A stretch of DNA of 5,221 bases, from contig DBYO01000016.1 in NCBI GenBank assembly GCA_002310235.1, forward strand, positions 16,732 through 21,952, read 5' to 3'. Below are positions 4,770-5,221 of this stretch, in pieces. Each line of letters begins with the position of its first letter. The first letter of the stretch is position 1. The position numbers were made by a program, and so were the translations under genes. This DNA comes from Bacteroidales bacterium UBA1184 (lineage in GTDB: Bacteria > Bacteroidota > Bacteroidia > Bacteroidales > ML635J-15). The notes beneath the pieces are model-generated. The model did no database searches, was not told where the DNA came from, and saw nothing but the letters and a program-made list of their open reading frames with translations.

Positions 4770-5221
4770 ATGAAGGTATATAAATTCGGCGGTGCATCGG
4801 TAAAGACACCACAGGCAATAGAGAATGTCTATAACATAATAAAGGTCGAAAACGAACTGGTAATTGTTGTTTCGGCAATCGACAAGACAACCAATCATCT
4901 GGAACGCCTCGTGAATTACTATTTCAATGGCGACGAGCAGAAAAATGTCGAGTTCGAGAACATCAAGAAGTTCCATCTAGACTATGTAGCCGAAGCCTTT
5001 GGCGGCAAGACCGAATCGGTATGCAAGAAGCTTAATGCGCTTTTCGAGGAAATTGCCGAACGCATCGACGGCATCCCAACCGACGACTACGATTTCGAGT
5101 ACGACTCCATCGTATCGTACGGAGAACTTCTCAGCACTACCATTTTCTCGGAGTACCTACGCTACAGAGGAAAACAGAACAAGTTCATCGACATACGCCG
5201 CTATATGGTCACCGACTCCAA
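4770..5221 (+). CDS. Aspartate kinase, 5' part (partial)
   Basis: The frame opens at ATG 4770 and runs off the window after 150 complete codons. Aspartate kinase phosphorylates L-aspartate with ATP, the committed step to lysine, threonine, methionine and diaminopimelate, in the cytoplasm. The N-terminus MKVYKFGGASVK carries the KFGG nucleotide-binding motif (residues 5-8). VIVVSAIDKTTNHLERLV matches the VVSAMxxxTNxL block, and SYGELLSTTIFSEYL corresponds to the GExLSxxxxxxYL substrate-binding segment. The short insertion pattern and KTTN wording fit the monofunctional Bacteroidota enzyme more than the bifunctional ThrA type, but the C-terminal ACT domains are outside the window, so this is an inference. 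It follows about 690 bp of non-coding DNA and so probably has its own promoter. Confidence 0.92.
   Translation, partial: MKVYKFGGASVKTPQAIENVYNIIKVENELVIVVSAIDKTTNHLERLVNYYFNGDEQKNVEFENIKKFHLDYVAEAFGGKTESVCKKLNALFEEIAERIDGIPTDDYDFEYDSIVSYGELLSTTIFSEYLRYRGKQNKFIDIRRYMVTDS

Noticed and set aside
4728..4976. 82-codon ORF on the minus strand
   Set aside because: It is antisense to the start of the aspartate kinase, which has clear KFGG and VVSA motifs on the plus strand.

Overview
The window looks like chromosomal DNA from a member of the Bacteroidota, most likely Bacteroidales (Prevotella/Bacteroides-like). The evidence is the protein types (a Bacteroidota-style RsmI-like methyltransferase, a monofunctional aspartate kinase starting MKVYKFGGASVK, an FMN-binding/4Fe-4S membrane protein), the lack of strong Shine-Dalgarno sequences at most starts, boxes resembling the Bacteroidota -7 element TAnnTTTG, and A/T-rich intergenic DNA. 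No phylogenetic marker is present, so the genus is not determined.

Layout, with all recognised genes on the + strand. (1) 1-408: the 3' end of a tetrapyrrole-methylase-fold SAM methyltransferase of the RsmI type. (2) 467-957: a two-gene type II toxin-antitoxin module with ATGA coupling, a small antitoxin followed by a YafQ/RelE-family mRNA interferase. (3) 1031-4079: a probable operon of a membrane FMN-binding/4Fe-4S electron-transfer protein (NosR/PceC-like architecture), an AI-2E-family membrane transporter 4 bp downstream, and a small UPF0046/MPPED-like metallophosphoesterase. (4) 4080-4769: about 690 bp without a credible gene but full of structure. (5) 4770-end: the 5' part of an aspartate kinase, the first step of Lys/Thr/Met biosynthesis from aspartate.

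The most unusual part is the long intergenic region. At 4181-4425 imperfect terminal inverted repeats (17 bp with one mismatch, extendable to 18 of 22) enclose a nested second stem, which encloses three adjacent hairpins. The result is a cloverleaf-like fold. The loops of the first and third hairpins share six complementary bases, and near-identical TTAAAAA sequences lie just outside the terminal repeats. It could be a MITE/foldback element, a structured RNA, or both. Nearer the aspartate kinase are two short GC-rich palindromes of REP type and a leader with repeated AAACTTA words. Upstream of the element is a separate perfect 12-bp inverted repeat and a 17-bp direct repeat.

Functionally the window is a mix of housekeeping genes (rRNA methylation, aspartate pathway), a membrane redox/transport operon and a likely acquired toxin-antitoxin cassette. 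No CRISPR array, tRNA, rRNA, transposase or phage gene was seen.
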